Assembly: GCA_019749835.1 (NCBI GenBank)
Contig: JAIEPJ010000275.1
Coordinates: 1-35,513, forward strand
Length of the DNA stretch: 35,513 nt
Direction of reading: 5' to 3'
From: Phreatobacter sp.
GTDB taxonomy: Bacteria > Pseudomonadota > Alphaproteobacteria > Rhizobiales > Phreatobacteraceae
In this document: in pieces, positions 9,062 through 19,850 of the stretch
How the letters are laid out: each line of letters starts with the position of its first letter
How positions within the stretch are numbered: the stretch's first letter is position 1
The notes under the pieces: generated by a model
Databases searched by the model: none
Told to the model about the DNA's origin: nothing
Seen by the model: only the letters and a program-made list of their open reading frames with translations
Position numbers and translations under genes: made by a program

Positions 9062-9418
9062 GGAAGGCTCCCTCTCGTCGGGTCTTCGGGGATTGTTCAG
9101 GCCGCCCTCCCCGACAGAAGATGCGGCCCTTGACCCGTCGAGCCTATGAAACTTAGCCCCCCGCCAGACATGCGAAGTTGGCAAGACTGATGATCAGGAA
9201 CGACACAGCACTATCGCTCAGCGATACGAGCGATGTTGAGATCCCGCGCGTGCCGGGTCTCCACGCGCGCCATCCTCATCACGCGGGGCTGACGGGGAAA
9301 CTGATCGCCTGACGCTTGGTTGGTGCCCCATGCATCGATGCGGTGAGAGACGGCGGCCCCGCCCGCCGCGGAGAACCCGACCGCCGCCGCGGCAGGAGCG
9401 TTGCCCGCTGCGCACAGC
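9062..9418. other. Non-coding gap upstream of the solute-binding protein gene
   Basis: About 360 bases between the solute-binding protein start and the tRNA-Leu terminator. No convincing gene is present. It holds the purine-rich ribosome site of the solute-binding protein gene and one perfect short palindrome at 9212-9226. Open frames that cross this stretch run into the tRNA and are not protein-like. Confidence 0.6.
9212..9226. promoter_or_regulatory. Candidate operator palindrome upstream of the solute-binding protein
   Basis: TATCGCT-C-AGCGATA is a perfect 7+1+7 inverted repeat about 150 bases before the solute-binding protein start. Its size fits a dimeric helix-turn-helix regulator. The regulator is not in the window and no promoter boxes could be fixed, so the assignment is tentative. 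Confidence 0.35.
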
Positions 9419-9454
9419 AAAAAGCCCCGGCGGACCTTTGTCCACCGGGGCTTT
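9419..9454 (-). terminator. Rho-independent terminator of tRNA-Leu
   Basis: Inverted repeat AAAGCCCCGG (9421-9430) with CCGGGGCTTT (9445-9454), extended inward by GGA/TCC. Read on the minus strand it is a strong GC stem followed by five U residues, starting 6 bases after the tRNA CCA end. Confidence 0.85.
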
Positions 9455-9459
9455 GAAAT

Positions 9460-9544
9460 TGGTGCGGTCGAGAGGACTCGAACCTCCACTCGGTTAAGAA
9501 CTACCACCTCAAGGTAGCGCGTCTACCAGTTCCGCCACGACCGC
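9460..9544 (-). tRNA. tRNA-Leu (anticodon GAG)
   Basis: An 85-nt tRNA including an encoded CCA. The acceptor GCGGTCG pairs with CGACCGC, with A as discriminator. The D region is GGCGGAACTGGTAGACGCG. The anticodon stem CTACC/GGTAG encloses the loop TTGAGGT, giving anticodon GAG, which reads CUC and CUU. A long variable arm is present, as expected for class II tRNA-Leu, and the T loop is TTCGAGT. It stands alone between pccA and the solute-binding protein gene with its own candidate promoter and terminator. Confidence 0.97.
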
Positions 9545-9572
9545 AGCGCCAGATTTCTCCGACGAGGCGCGC

Positions 9573-9601
9573 TGTCTAGCAGAGCGTTTCCGTCGCCGCA
9601 A
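9573..9601 (-). promoter_or_regulatory. Candidate sigma-70-type promoter of tRNA-Leu
   Basis: On the minus strand, TTGCGG (-35, plus coordinates 9596-9601) and TAGACA (-10, 9573-9578) are separated by 17 bases. The -10 ends about 29 bases before the tRNA 5' end, a normal leader for a tRNA gene. The boxes are imperfect, so support is moderate. Confidence 0.45.
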
Positions 9602-9627
9602 GGCTCAAAGAACGCCCGCTGGCAGCC

Positions 9628-11649
<2,022 letters not shown>

Positions 11650-11804
11650 GCGGGAAGTCTTTCGGGCAGCACGCAAAATGGAGCAGTTCGGACGGGTTCT
11701 AGAGCCAAGGTTGCCCGGACGTCCACTCAGCTAATGGGATGACGACCCGGCCGCGCTGGCCGGATCGTCCGTTCCCATGCAAATCGCCTGCCGAAAGAAG
11801 ACGC

Positions 11805-12371
11805 TCAGGTCCGCAGCGGCTTCAGGGCGCCGGCCCACTTGACGAGTTCGTCGAGGACCTCCTTGGCGCTCGTCGCCATCAGGTCGTTCGGCTTGAAGGT
11901 CGCATCCGGGCCGAGGAAGGAGCCGAAGCCGGGCACGGCCACCGCCTGCGGGATCGGCATCATCTTGAGCGTCGTCAGCGTCGGCTTGATCTGCTGTACG
12001 GCACGCAGGCCACCGGAGACGCCGCCATAGCCGACGAAGCCCACCGGCTTGTAGGCCCATTCACCGGCGAGGAAGGTCAGTGCATTGTAGAGCGCCGGCG
12101 ATACTCCGTAATTGTATTCCGGCGTGACGAAAACGAAGGCATCGGCCGCCTTGACGCTCTCCGCCCAGGCCTTGGTATGGGCCTTCTCGTATTTCGCCAT
12201 GCGCGGATGGTTGGGCTCGTCAAAGACCGGCAGATTGAAGCTGGCGAGATCGACCAGTTCGGCCGAAAAGCCGCCATGGGCGACCGCGACGTCATTGAAC
12301 CACTTGCCGACCTGGGGGCCGACACGTCCCGGCCGCGTGCTGGTGACGATCGTATGGAGCTTGAGGCTCAT
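11805..12371 (-). CDS. NADPH-dependent FMN reductase (flavodoxin-fold oxidoreductase)
   Basis: 188 residues with the FMN_red flavodoxin-like fold. The N-terminal phosphate-binding loop is TSTRPGRVG. The FMN-contact segment is FVTPEYNYGVSPALYNALTF, the hallmark of this family, followed by VGFVGYGGVSGGLRAVQQ. Such enzymes reduce FMN, quinones, azo dyes or chromate with NAD(P)H in the cytosol. AGGAG 7 bases upstream supports ATG 12371. An imperfect palindrome about 50 bases upstream suggests dedicated repression, a common arrangement for redox-responsive reductases. It lies downstream of ppx but is separated from it by 177 bases. Confidence 0.9.
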   Translation of the reverse strand: MSLKLHTIVTSTRPGRVGPQVGKWFNDVAVAHGGFSAELVDLASFNLPVFDEPNHPRMAKYEKAHTKAWAESVKAADAFVFVTPEYNYGVSPALYNALTFLAGEWAYKPVGFVGYGGVSGGLRAVQQIKPTLTTLKMMPIPQAVAVPGFGSFLGPDATFKPNDLMATSAKEVLDELVKWAGALKPLRT

Positions 12372-12421
12372 GCTGTTCTCCTGGGCGGAGCCGCTACCGG
12401 CATCCGCGAAACCGAATTCTT

Positions 12422-12438
12422 GGTCACTCTTTGTAACC
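12422..12438. promoter_or_regulatory. Candidate operator upstream of the FMN reductase
   Basis: Read on the minus strand, GGTTAC-AAAGA-GTGACC is a 6+5+6 inverted repeat with one mismatch, located 51 to 67 bases before the reductase start. Size and place fit a repressor site (HxlR or MarR type are common for such reductases). No regulator gene is adjacent. Confidence 0.4.
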
Positions 12439-12548
12439 GGGGGTAGTCTGGTAATTCATGTTGCATCGCGCAAGCTGCCCTGGGCAGAAAGCAGGGAACA
12501 AGGACGTGACCGGGCCCGAGAAAGCCCGAGCCTCCGTCGGCGGCCCGC

Positions 12549-14129
12549 TCAGGGAATGACGCGCAATTCGCTCTCGCGGCTGACCAGCCGTCCGAGCGTG
12601 CGCAGCCGGTTCGACAGCCGGTCACCGGCGAGGCCGGCGAGGTCGCCGGCCAGCGTCAGAACCAGCCGGCGGTCCTCGACACCGAGCGGCGCGCGCGGCA
12701 GCGCCCCGGGCATGGCGGCGGAGACAAGATAGGCGACCCGCATCGCCGCACCGAGAATGCGGGCGCGATCGAGAAGCCTGACGCCCACCAGTTCGCGGAT
12801 CCGCGGCGACATGAACTCGTCGAGCAGGCCCTCGTGCCGGTAGAAGCTGGCCAGCGCCAGATAGGCGCGGCCCGGATGGTCGACCCCGACGAAATTGGCA
12901 TGGGCGATGATGTTGAGGCTCTGCTCGCCGCGATAGTCCGGATGGGCGCGCCAGCCGATATCGGCGAGCAGACAGGCGGCATGGCGCAGCCTTTTCTCCT
13001 CAGCGCTTTCCTCGAGATGGGCGACCTCCATGAAGCGGTCGGTCCAGGCGATCAGTTCCTCGCCGTGGCGCGGCGATCGCGATCTGAGCAGACAGAGCTC
13101 GCGCGCCGCCGCGATCAGCGGATCGGCCGCCCTCTCCTCCGGGTCGAGCAACGAGTAGAGCAACCCCTCGCGCACACCGGTGACGGAGATCACCACCCGC
13201 TCGATGCGCGCGGTGCGGACCACCGCCTCCAGCACCAGGGCGCCATAAGCCAGAAGCGGCCGCCGGCTCTCAGCGACTACGTCGATGCGGGAAATGGTAT
13301 CGGTCGGCTGCCGGCTGACGAGATAGCAGAAGTCCGCGACCTCCCGGCCGGTCAGGGCATAGCCGTGCATCACGTTGAGGGGATAGCCGCGCTGGGCCAT
13401 GTGCAGCTTGGCGAGCGATCGCCAGGTGCCGCCAACCGCATAGAAGGTCTGGCTCCGGCTCTTCTTGAGAAGGTCAACCTTGCCGACCAGCTTGGCGGCG
13501 ATGCGTTCGGCCTTCTTCACCGACTGTCCGGACGTGTCCTGCAGCGCGAGGCCGCCGAGCGGCAGCGTCACACCGGTGCCGATGGCACCGCCATTGATGT
13601 CGACGAGTTCGAGCGACCCCCCGCCGAGATCCCCGACGAGGCCGTGCGGCCGATACATGCCGGAGACGACCCCGAGCGCGGCAAAGGCCGCCTCGTCCCG
13701 GCCTGAGAGGAGTTGCAGCGGCACGCCGCAGATCGCCTCGCAGGCGGCAACGAAATCCGGGCCGTTCTTGGCATCGCGGACAGCCGCCGTTGCGAGGATG
13801 TGGAGTTCGCCCACCCGCAGCTGCGTGCAGAGCGCCCGGAACCGGCGGATCGAGGCCAGCGCCCGCACCACCGCGTCATCGGCCAGCCGTCCGGAGGTCT
13901 GCACGTTGCGGCCGAGGCCGCAGAGGGTCTTCTCGTTGAAGATCGGAGTCGGGGACCGCGTCAGCGCCTCGTAGACGACGAGACGGACCGAATTTGATCC
14001 GATGTCGATGACGCCGATGGTCGGGCCGAGCTGCAGCCGGCCCGGGGCGATCTCGAATACGTCACTCGTCAACCCGCTCGGCCCTGCTGGCAAAGCGGCG
14101 GGGAGACGATTCTTTGAGCGATTTTCCAC
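12549..14129 (-). CDS. ppx: Exopolyphosphatase / pppGpp phosphatase (Ppx/GppA family)
   Basis: Up to 526 residues. The actin-like ATPase fold opens with [16 protein letters not shown] (about 39-54), then the [12 protein letters not shown] loop, the second phosphate loop [13 protein letters not shown] and [12 protein letters not shown]. The C-terminal half is the helical HD-like region usual for long Ppx. It degrades polyphosphate, or pppGpp in some members. The first in-frame start, a GTG at 14129, makes it overlap the end of ppk by 68 bases. A TTG at 14072 would leave an 11-base overlap; neither has a strong ribosome site. Overlap with ppk argues for translational coupling of polyphosphate synthesis and breakdown. 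Confidence 0.9.
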   Translation of the reverse strand: MENRSKNRLPAALPAGPSGLTSDVFEIAPGRLQLGPTIGVIDIGSNSVRLVVYEALTRSPTPIFNEKTLCGLGRNVQTSGRLADDAVVRALASIRRFRALCTQLRVGELHILATAAVRDAKNGPDFVAACEAICGVPLQLLSGRDEAAFAALGVVSGMYRPHGLVGDLGGGSLELVDINGGAIGTGVTLPLGGLALQDTSGQSVKKAERIAAKLVGKVDLLKKSRSQTFYAVGGTWRSLAKLHMAQRGYPLNVMHGYALTGREVADFCYLVSRQPTDTISRIDVVAESRRPLLAYGALVLEAVVRTARIERVVISVTGVREGLLYSLLDPEERAADPLIAAARELCLLRSRSPRHGEELIAWTDRFMEVAHLEESAEEKRLRHAACLLADIGWRAHPDYRGEQSLNIIAHANFVGVDHPGRAYLALASFYRHEGLLDEFMSPRIRELVGVRLLDRARILGAAMRVAYLVSAAMPGALPRAPLGVEDRRLVLTLAGDLAGLAGDRLSNRLRTLGRLVSRESELRVIP

Positions 14130-16332
14130 GTCCGGACAGACTCGGATTGGTCATGAAGTATTTGTGGGCGTTGAAGGCCTCTTCGCCCTTGGCCGGCTTG
14201 ATACGCTCCGAGGTCCCGTCGGGCAAGAGACGCCAGCTCTGCTCGTTGTCCTTGAGGTTGGCGATCATGATCTGGTCGAGCACCTGTTCATGCACCGTCG
14301 GGTTGACCAGCGGGCACAGGACCTCGACGCGGCGGTCGAGGTTGCGCGGCATCAGGTCGGCCGATGAGATATAGACCTTGGCCTTGGCGTGAGGCAGGCC
14401 GTGGCCGCTGCCGAAGGCATAGATGCGGCTGTGTTCGAGGAAGCGGCCGACGATGGACTTGGCGTGGATATTGTCCGACAGGCCGGGCACCCCAGGCCTG
14501 AGACAGCAGATGCCGCGCACGACGAGATCGACGCGTACGCCGGCCTGACTGGCGTCATAGAGCGCATCGATGATCATCGGGTCGACGAGCGAGTTCATCT
14601 TCAGCCAGATGGCAGCCGGCTTGCCCGCCTTGGCGAAGGCGATCTCCTCGGCGATGTGCTCGAGCAGCTTCTTCTTGAGGCTGAGCGGCGAGATCGCCAT
14701 GGCCTCGAGCTCCTGCGGCTCGGCATAGCCGGTGATGAAGTTGAAGATGCGGGCGACGTCGCGACCGATCACCGGGTCGTCGGTAAAATAGGACAGGTCG
14801 GTGTAAATGCGGGCCGTGATCGGGTGATAATTGCCGGTGCCGACATGGCAGTAGGTGACGAGGTTCTCTCCCTCGCGGCGGATCACCATGGACAGCTTGG
14901 CATGGGTCTTCAGCTCGATGAAGCCGAAGACGACCTGTACGCCGGCGCGCTCAAGGTCGCGGGCCCAGCGGATATTGGCCTCCTCGTCGAAGCGCGCCTT
15001 GAGCTCGACGAGGGCCGTGACCGACTTGCCGGCCTCGGCCGCCTCGGCCAGGGCCTTGACGATCGGCGAGTCCGAGGAGGTGCGGTACAGCGTCTGCTTG
15101 ATGGCGACGACATTGGGATCGCGCGCCGCCTGGTTGAGGAACTGCACCACCACGTCGAAGCTCTCGTAGGGGTGGTGGACGACCAGATCCTTCTGCCGGA
15201 TCGAGGCGAAGCAGTCGCCGCCCTGGTCGCGGATACGCTCGGGATAGCGCGGTGCATAGGGCACGAACTTGAGGTCCGGCCGCTCCAGCGAGACGAGTTG
15301 GGACAATTCGTTCAGCGCAAGGACACCCTCGACCCGGAAAATCTCGTCGTCGACGACGCCGAGCGCTCCCGCGATGAAATGGCGGAGGTCATCGGGCATC
15401 GACGCCTCGGCCTCCAGGCGGATGACCGAGCCGCGCCGCCGCCGCTTCAGGGCGGATTCGAAGTGGCGGACGAGATCCTCGGCCTCTTCCTCGATTTCGA
15501 GGTCGCTGTCGCGGATGATGCGGAAGGCGCCCTGCCCCTTCACGTCATAGCCGGGAAAGAGGCGGTTGATGAACAGGCCGACCGTCTGTTCCAGCGTGAC
15601 GAAGCGCCGGGCACCCGTCTCGGCGAGATCGGGCAGCTTGATGAACCGGTCGATCTTGGCGGGGACACGGATGAGCGCGCGCATCGGGCGGCCGTCGGCG
15701 ATGCGCTGCAATGCCAGCGCGACGGTGAAACCGAGATTGGGGATGAAGGGAAAGGGATGGGCCGGGTCGATGGCGAGCGGCGTCAAGACCGGGAAGACAT
15801 GGCCGAGGAAATGGTCCTCGAGCCAGGCGCGCTCGGCCTTGGTGACGTCAGGGGCATCGACCAGCACGATGCCCTCGTGGAGGACCTCCTCGCGCAGTTC
15901 GCGCCAGCGCTTCTGCTGGTCGGAGGCAAGGCTCGCCACCGCCTCGGAGATCTTGGCGAGCTGCTCGGCGGGAGTGAGACCGTCCGGCGACACCGTGCCG
16001 ACGCCCTGCAGCACCTGACCGCGCAGACCGGCGACGCGGACCATGAAGAATTCGTCGAGGTTGTTCGCCGAAATCGACAGGAAACGCAGCTGTTCGAGCA
16101 GCGGGTGGTTGCGGTTGGAGGCCTCCTCCATGACGCGGCGGTTGAACTGCAGCCAGGAGAGCTCGCGGTTGATGAAGCGCTCGGGCTTGTCGCGCAGGTC
16201 GCTCGTCGCAACCGCCTGCGCCACTTCGCGCACCGCGGAGGCCGCCGCCGCCGCCTGGCTGCGGCCGAAGCCCTTGACCTCGGCAGCCACCCGGGCTGTC
16301 GCATCCTTCTTGGTCTCGCCAGCGGTCATCAT
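14062..16332 (-). CDS. ppk1: Polyphosphate kinase 1
   Basis: 756 residues from ATG 16332; a GTG at 16356 adds 8 residues and has a fair AGG site. The four PPK1 domains are evident: N domain [20 protein letters not shown], head domain with [17 protein letters not shown], and two phospholipase D-like C domains. The catalytic histidine region [20 protein letters not shown] and the second histidine region [14 protein letters not shown] followed by [18 protein letters not shown] are intact. The enzyme polymerises ATP gamma-phosphate into polyphosphate reversibly. It lies between hdaA and ppx on the same strand, an order conserved in rhizobia-related genomes. The Ala-rich N-terminal 40 residues are probably disordered. 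Confidence 0.95.
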   Translation of the reverse strand: MMTAGETKKDATARVAAEVKGFGRSQAAAAASAVREVAQAVATSDLRDKPERFINRELSWLQFNRRVMEEASNRNHPLLEQLRFLSISANNLDEFFMVRVAGLRGQVLQGVGTVSPDGLTPAEQLAKISEAVASLASDQQKRWRELREEVLHEGIVLVDAPDVTKAERAWLEDHFLGHVFPVLTPLAIDPAHPFPFIPNLGFTVALALQRIADGRPMRALIRVPAKIDRFIKLPDLAETGARRFVTLEQTVGLFINRLFPGYDVKGQGAFRIIRDSDLEIEEEAEDLVRHFESALKRRRRGSVIRLEAEASMPDDLRHFIAGALGVVDDEIFRVEGVLALNELSQLVSLERPDLKFVPYAPRYPERIRDQGGDCFASIRQKDLVVHHPYESFDVVVQFLNQAARDPNVVAIKQTLYRTSSDSPIVKALAEAAEAGKSVTALVELKARFDEEANIRWARDLERAGVQVVFGFIELKTHAKLSMVIRREGENLVTYCHVGTGNYHPITARIYTDLSYFTDDPVIGRDVARIFNFITGYAEPQELEAMAISPLSLKKKLLEHIAEEIAFAKAGKPAAIWLKMNSLVDPMIIDALYDASQAGVRVDLVVRGICCLRPGVPGLSDNIHAKSIVGRFLEHSRIYAFGSGHGLPHAKAKVYISSADLMPRNLDRRVEVLCPLVNPTVHEQVLDQIMIANLKDNEQSWRLLPDGTSERIKPAKGEEAFNAHKYFMTNPSLSGRGKSLKESSPRRFASRAERVDE

Positions 16333-16418
16333 GCCCCCAAGGGTGAACAGCGCCACCCATCACCTGCCATCATGACGTGACTGTGACGGCCGTCAAAGAG
16401 GGCGTGCGCCGCTCTGGT

Positions 16419-17120
16419 TCAGATCAGGGTCGGTTGCATGATGCGGTCGAGAACCTGCGCCGCCAGGGGCCGTGTCAGCCGGCGTCCGGTTTCCAGCGCC
16501 TCGCGATCGAGCGCGGCGACGAGGCGGCGGGCGGCATCGAGCGAGCGCTCCATCCGGCGGGCGAGAAATTCCACCACCTCAGCCTCGACGACGAGTTGGC
16601 GATCGGCGAAGAGCTTCACCAGCACGGCCCGCAGGAGCCCGTCCTCCGGCTCCGCGAGGGCAACAGCCGGCAGGGCCCGCAGCCGTGAGGCCAGGTCCTT
16701 CAGGCCGACACCCCAGGAAACCGGTGCCTCGCGCGCCGTCATCAGGACGAAGGCGTCCTCCTCCCGCGCGCTGTTGAGGAGGTGAAACAGGGCAACTTCC
16801 GACGTTTTCGGCCCCGCATCCTCGAGCAGCAGGGCGCCGGTTGCCAGCGCATCGCCAGGAGCGGTGCCCGCAAGATCACGGGCCGCCAGGCGCCTCGCAC
16901 CCGCCAGGTCCGCCCAGATGGCGCCGAGATGGCTCTTCCCCGCCCCCGGCGGCCCGACGAGTGCCATGACCCGGGCCGGCCAGTCCGGCCAGGAGTCGAC
17001 GAGTTCGAGCGCCGTCACGTTGCAGGGCGCGGCGAGGAAATCGTCCCGCGACAGGCTTTCTGGCAGGGCGAGATCCAGCGCCATCTGGCGCGGTCCTGCC
17101 TGCGGTGCTGTGGCAACCAT
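16419..17120 (-). CDS. hdaA: HdaA, DnaA-related regulator of replication initiation
   Basis: 233 residues: a DnaA domain III-like AAA+ module without the DNA-binding domain IV. The N-terminus holds a clamp-binding-like motif QMALDLAL, as in Hda proteins that dock on the beta sliding clamp. Walker A is GPPGAGKS; Walker B is the degenerate LLLEDAG; the C-terminal sensor II region is RSLDAARRLVAALDREAL. Hda/HdaA stimulates ATP hydrolysis by DnaA after replication starts. ATG 17120 lies one base after the perM stop (TGAGATG) with GGAG 8 bases before it, so the two genes are coupled; a longer start inside perM is less likely. Confidence 0.9.
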   Translation of the reverse strand: MVATAPQAGPRQMALDLALPESLSRDDFLAAPCNVTALELVDSWPDWPARVMALVGPPGAGKSHLGAIWADLAGARRLAARDLAGTAPGDALATGALLLEDAGPKTSEVALFHLLNSAREEDAFVLMTAREAPVSWGVGLKDLASRLRALPAVALAEPEDGLLRAVLVKLFADRQLVVEAEVVEFLARRMERSLDAARRLVAALDREALETGRRLTRPLAAQVLDRIMQPTLI

Positions 17121-17121
17121 C

Positions 17122-18267
17122 TCAATTCTCCGGCCGGGCCGGACCCTCATGCGGCCGCGGCCGCGCCACGCCCGTGTAGAGCGGGCTGGCGAGGTACTGC
17201 CGGATCGCGAACCGCGTCAAGACGCCGACCGAGGCCGCCAGCGGAACCGCCAGCATCAGGCCGGCAAACCCGAACAGGGCACCGAAGGAAAACAGCGCGA
17301 ACATCAGCCAGACCGGATGAAGACCGACGGATTCGCCGACAAGGTTGGGATAGAGGACGTAGGATTCGAAAAAGATCCCGATGGCGAAGATCGAGAGAAT
17401 GACGAGGACCATGGTCCAGTCCGGCCAGAACTGGACGATGGCGACGCCGACCGCGAGTGTCAGGCCAATGATCGAGCCGACATAGGGGATGAAGCTGAGG
17501 AACCCGGTTCCCAGACCGATCAACAGGCCGAAATTGAGGCCCGCCCCGGTCAGCGCCATGCCGTAATAGATCATCAGGACGAGACAGACGGTCGCCTGTC
17601 CGCGCACGAAGCCGGCCATGGCAACGTTCATCTCGCGCATCAGGCCGAGGATCGTCTCGCGGTGCTGGAGCGGAAGCCAGGAATCGACCTTGTCCATCAT
17701 GTGCGGCCAGTCCTTCAGCAGATAGAAGGCGACCACGGGCGTAATAATAAACAGACTGAATATGTAAATAAACGTCGCCCCGCCCGTCCACAGGCTCTGC
17801 TGGACGAAGCCGGCGATCCAGCCGGTCGACTGGGTGACGAGGTCGGCGACACTGCGCGACACGTCCGGCAACTGGTCGCCGAGAACGCGCTGCAGCCATT
17901 CGCGGTTCTGTTCGGTGGCCAGCGCCTGCAGCTGGACGACATAGCTTGGCAGCCGCGCCACGAAGGCCGTCAGCTGATTGGCGAGTATAGGAACGATGAC
18001 CACCGTCAGCATGATGAAAATGACGACGAAGGTGCCGATGACCGCCAGCGCGCCGATCGCCCGCGGAACCCTGATCGCGGCCAGCCGGCTGACGATGGGA
18101 TCGAGAAAGTAGGCCAGCGCCAGCCCTGCAACGAAGGGTAGGAGGATACCGCGCAGCACGTAGAGCGACAGCGCCAGCACGGCGAGCCCGCCGATCCAGA
18201 AGCCGACCTGTCTCTGCAACGTCAAGGGCGGCACCTTTCCCGGTCGAGGCGGCGCATAAGCCGCCAT
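17122..18267 (-). CDS. AI-2E family transporter (PerM-like)
   Basis: 381 residues with about eight transmembrane segments. The family pattern is clear: paired N-terminal helices (WIGGLAVLALSLYVLRGILL), a soluble middle region with the amphipathic stretch near 90-160, then VAFYLLKDWPHMM and the C-terminal core GLGTGFLSFIPYVGSIIGL with FESYVLYPNLVGESVGLHP. The family was named for E. coli TqsA (AI-2 export), but members also act as Na+/H+ antiporters, so the substrate is open. ATG 18267 is preferred over a TTG 17 codons upstream; both ribosome sites are weak. It is coupled to hdaA by a 1-base gap. Confidence 0.88.
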   Translation of the reverse strand: MAAYAPPRPGKVPPLTLQRQVGFWIGGLAVLALSLYVLRGILLPFVAGLALAYFLDPIVSRLAAIRVPRAIGALAVIGTFVVIFIMLTVVIVPILANQLTAFVARLPSYVVQLQALATEQNREWLQRVLGDQLPDVSRSVADLVTQSTGWIAGFVQQSLWTGGATFIYIFSLFIITPVVAFYLLKDWPHMMDKVDSWLPLQHRETILGLMREMNVAMAGFVRGQATVCLVLMIYYGMALTGAGLNFGLLIGLGTGFLSFIPYVGSIIGLTLAVGVAIVQFWPDWTMVLVILSIFAIGIFFESYVLYPNLVGESVGLHPVWLMFALFSFGALFGFAGLMLAVPLAASVGVLTRFAIRQYLASPLYTGVARPRPHEGPARPEN

Positions 18268-18337
18268 AGCGGCACCGTCGCAAGGCGGGGGCCGGCTTTC
18301 AAGCGGCGATTCGTCCAACGCGCCAGGGCCAGCGGAC

Positions 18338-18868
18338 TCAATTGGACATATGGCGCGTCCAGCTGACCAGATAGGCGCCGGCGGACGCGAGGGTGAGCGC
18401 CGCCACGGCCCACATGCAGACGACGATCGCCCAGTCGAGATTGATCTCCAGCCCCTTGGCCGCCAGGACCAGGGCGGCGAAGACGATCTGCGCCACCGTG
18501 TTGGCCTTTGAGACCATCAGCGGCTGGATGGCCAGCGGCCTCTCCATCAGGGTCGACAGCACCACAGCGCCGACGATCATGATGTCGCGCGAGACGACGA
18601 GGATGGCGACCCAGGGCGGAATAAAGCCGAAAATCGCCAGTGAAACATAGATCGAGACGATCAGCGTCTTGTCGGCGAGCGGATCCAGATAGGCACCGAG
18701 TTCCGTCTGCTGATCGAAATGCTTGGCGATATAGCCGTCCACCGCATCGGTGATCCCGGCGATCACGAAGGCGGCCAGGGCAATTGCCATCTGCCCCTGG
18801 GAGATGGCCCATACCACGACCGGCACCAGCAGGATGCGCAACAGGGTCAGGAGATTGGGAATGTTCAC
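18338..18868 (-). CDS. CDP-alcohol phosphatidyltransferase (PgsA-like)
   Basis: 176 residues from a GTG start, with about six transmembrane helices. It belongs to the CDP-alcohol phosphatidyltransferase family, which joins CDP-diacylglycerol and an alcohol such as glycerol-3-phosphate in the inner membrane. The catalytic motif reads DAVDGYIAKHF...GAYLDPLAD. All four aspartates and both glycines fit the consensus, but the usual Arg after Ala is Lys here. That is a conservative change at a conserved residue. It starts NIPNLLTLLRILLVPVVVW like PgsA. It lies 70 bases upstream of the AI-2E gene and probably shares its transcript. Confidence 0.87.
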   Translation of the reverse strand: MNIPNLLTLLRILLVPVVVWAISQGQMAIALAAFVIAGITDAVDGYIAKHFDQQTELGAYLDPLADKTLIVSIYVSLAIFGFIPPWVAILVVSRDIMIVGAVVLSTLMERPLAIQPLMVSKANTVAQIVFAALVLAAKGLEINLDWAIVVCMWAVAALTLASAGAYLVSWTRHMSN

Positions 18869-18968
18869 TGTTGCGCAGTCGCGATGGCCACGGGACCGAG
18901 ACTTTAGTGTGCCGGCCGGGGGCTGCCAAGACAGTGACGGGGATAAGCCCGGACAGCAGGAGAGCGAC

Positions 18969-19850
18969 TCACGCGGCTTCGGCGCGCCGAATGAAGGTCT
19001 GGATCCGACCGATGGAGGCGGTGTCGGTCAGCAGCGGCGCATGGCCCTGGCCGGGCACCGTCAGCACGTCGAGATCGGGCCGTCGGTCGGCCATGGCCCC
19101 GACGGTCGCCGCACTGAGGATGTCGGAATGCTCGCCGCGGATGACCATGACGGGCACACCCGCCAGCCCGTCGAATTGGGGCCATAGTGTCGGCATGGGG
19201 CGATCGAAACTGACGCTGTCCAGGGTCTTGGTGAGCGATGGATCGAAGGCGGCCACCAGCCGGCCCTCCCGCTCCAGCCAGATGCTGCCTGCCTGGCCGC
19301 GCCAGTCGGCATCGGTGAGGACCGGAAAGCGTGACTGGCCGATGCTCTTCAGCAGCGCCACCGCCTCGTCCCAGTTCGCCGGCGCCGGCAACCGGCCGAG
19401 ATAGCTCTTGATCCGCGCCAGCCCCGCCCCCTCGATCACCGGGCCGATGTCGTTGAGGATCGCGCCGGCGAGCAGCGAGGGCCTCACAGCGCTCGTCATC
19501 ATGGTCAGGAGCCCGCCGCGAGACGTGCCGAGAAAGACCGCACGGGCAACGCCGAGGACGGTCGTCACCGTCAGCATGTCGTCGAGCTCCACCGGCAGGG
19601 CATAGTTCCGCCAGTCCGGGTCGGAGGCCGACAGACCCCGCCCCCGGTAGTCGAGGGCGATCACCTGGCGCTCGGGCGCGAGCGCGCGCGCGATGACGTC
19701 GAAATCCCCGGAATTGCGCGACAGACCGGCCAGGCAGAGGACAGGCAGCCGACCGGCGACCGGGCGCCCGTAGAGACGGGCGTGGAGCCTCAACCCGTCG
19801 CTGGCCGTGACGAAACGGCTCTCGAAGGCGCCCTCGCCCGCATCCACCAT
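18969..19850 (-). CDS. Alpha/beta hydrolase
   Basis: 293 residues with a complete alpha/beta-hydrolase fold. The oxyanion region is LCLAGLSRNSGDFD, and the strand-turn VIALDYRGRGLSASDPD is typical. The nucleophile elbow is GTSRGG (Ser110), the acid is Asp243 in RGEHSDILS, and the histidine is His270 in PGQGHAPLL. The substrate is unknown; esterase, lactonase or haloperoxidase-like activities all occur in this group. ATG 19850 overlaps the aspS stop by one base (TGATG), so its translation is probably coupled to aspS. Confidence 0.9.
   Translation of the reverse strand: MVDAGEGAFESRFVTASDGLRLHARLYGRPVAGRLPVLCLAGLSRNSGDFDVIARALAPERQVIALDYRGRGLSASDPDWRNYALPVELDDMLTVTTVLGVARAVFLGTSRGGLLTMMTSAVRPSLLAGAILNDIGPVIEGAGLARIKSYLGRLPAPANWDEAVALLKSIGQSRFPVLTDADWRGQAGSIWLEREGRLVAAFDPSLTKTLDSVSFDRPMPTLWPQFDGLAGVPVMVIRGEHSDILSAATVGAMADRRPDLDVLTVPGQGHAPLLTDTASIGRIQTFIRRAEAA

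Noticed and set aside
9211-9507. Minus-strand ORF reading through tRNA-Leu
   Set aside because: Its apparent start region is the tRNA T-arm and anticodon sequence; it is a known type of false gene call.
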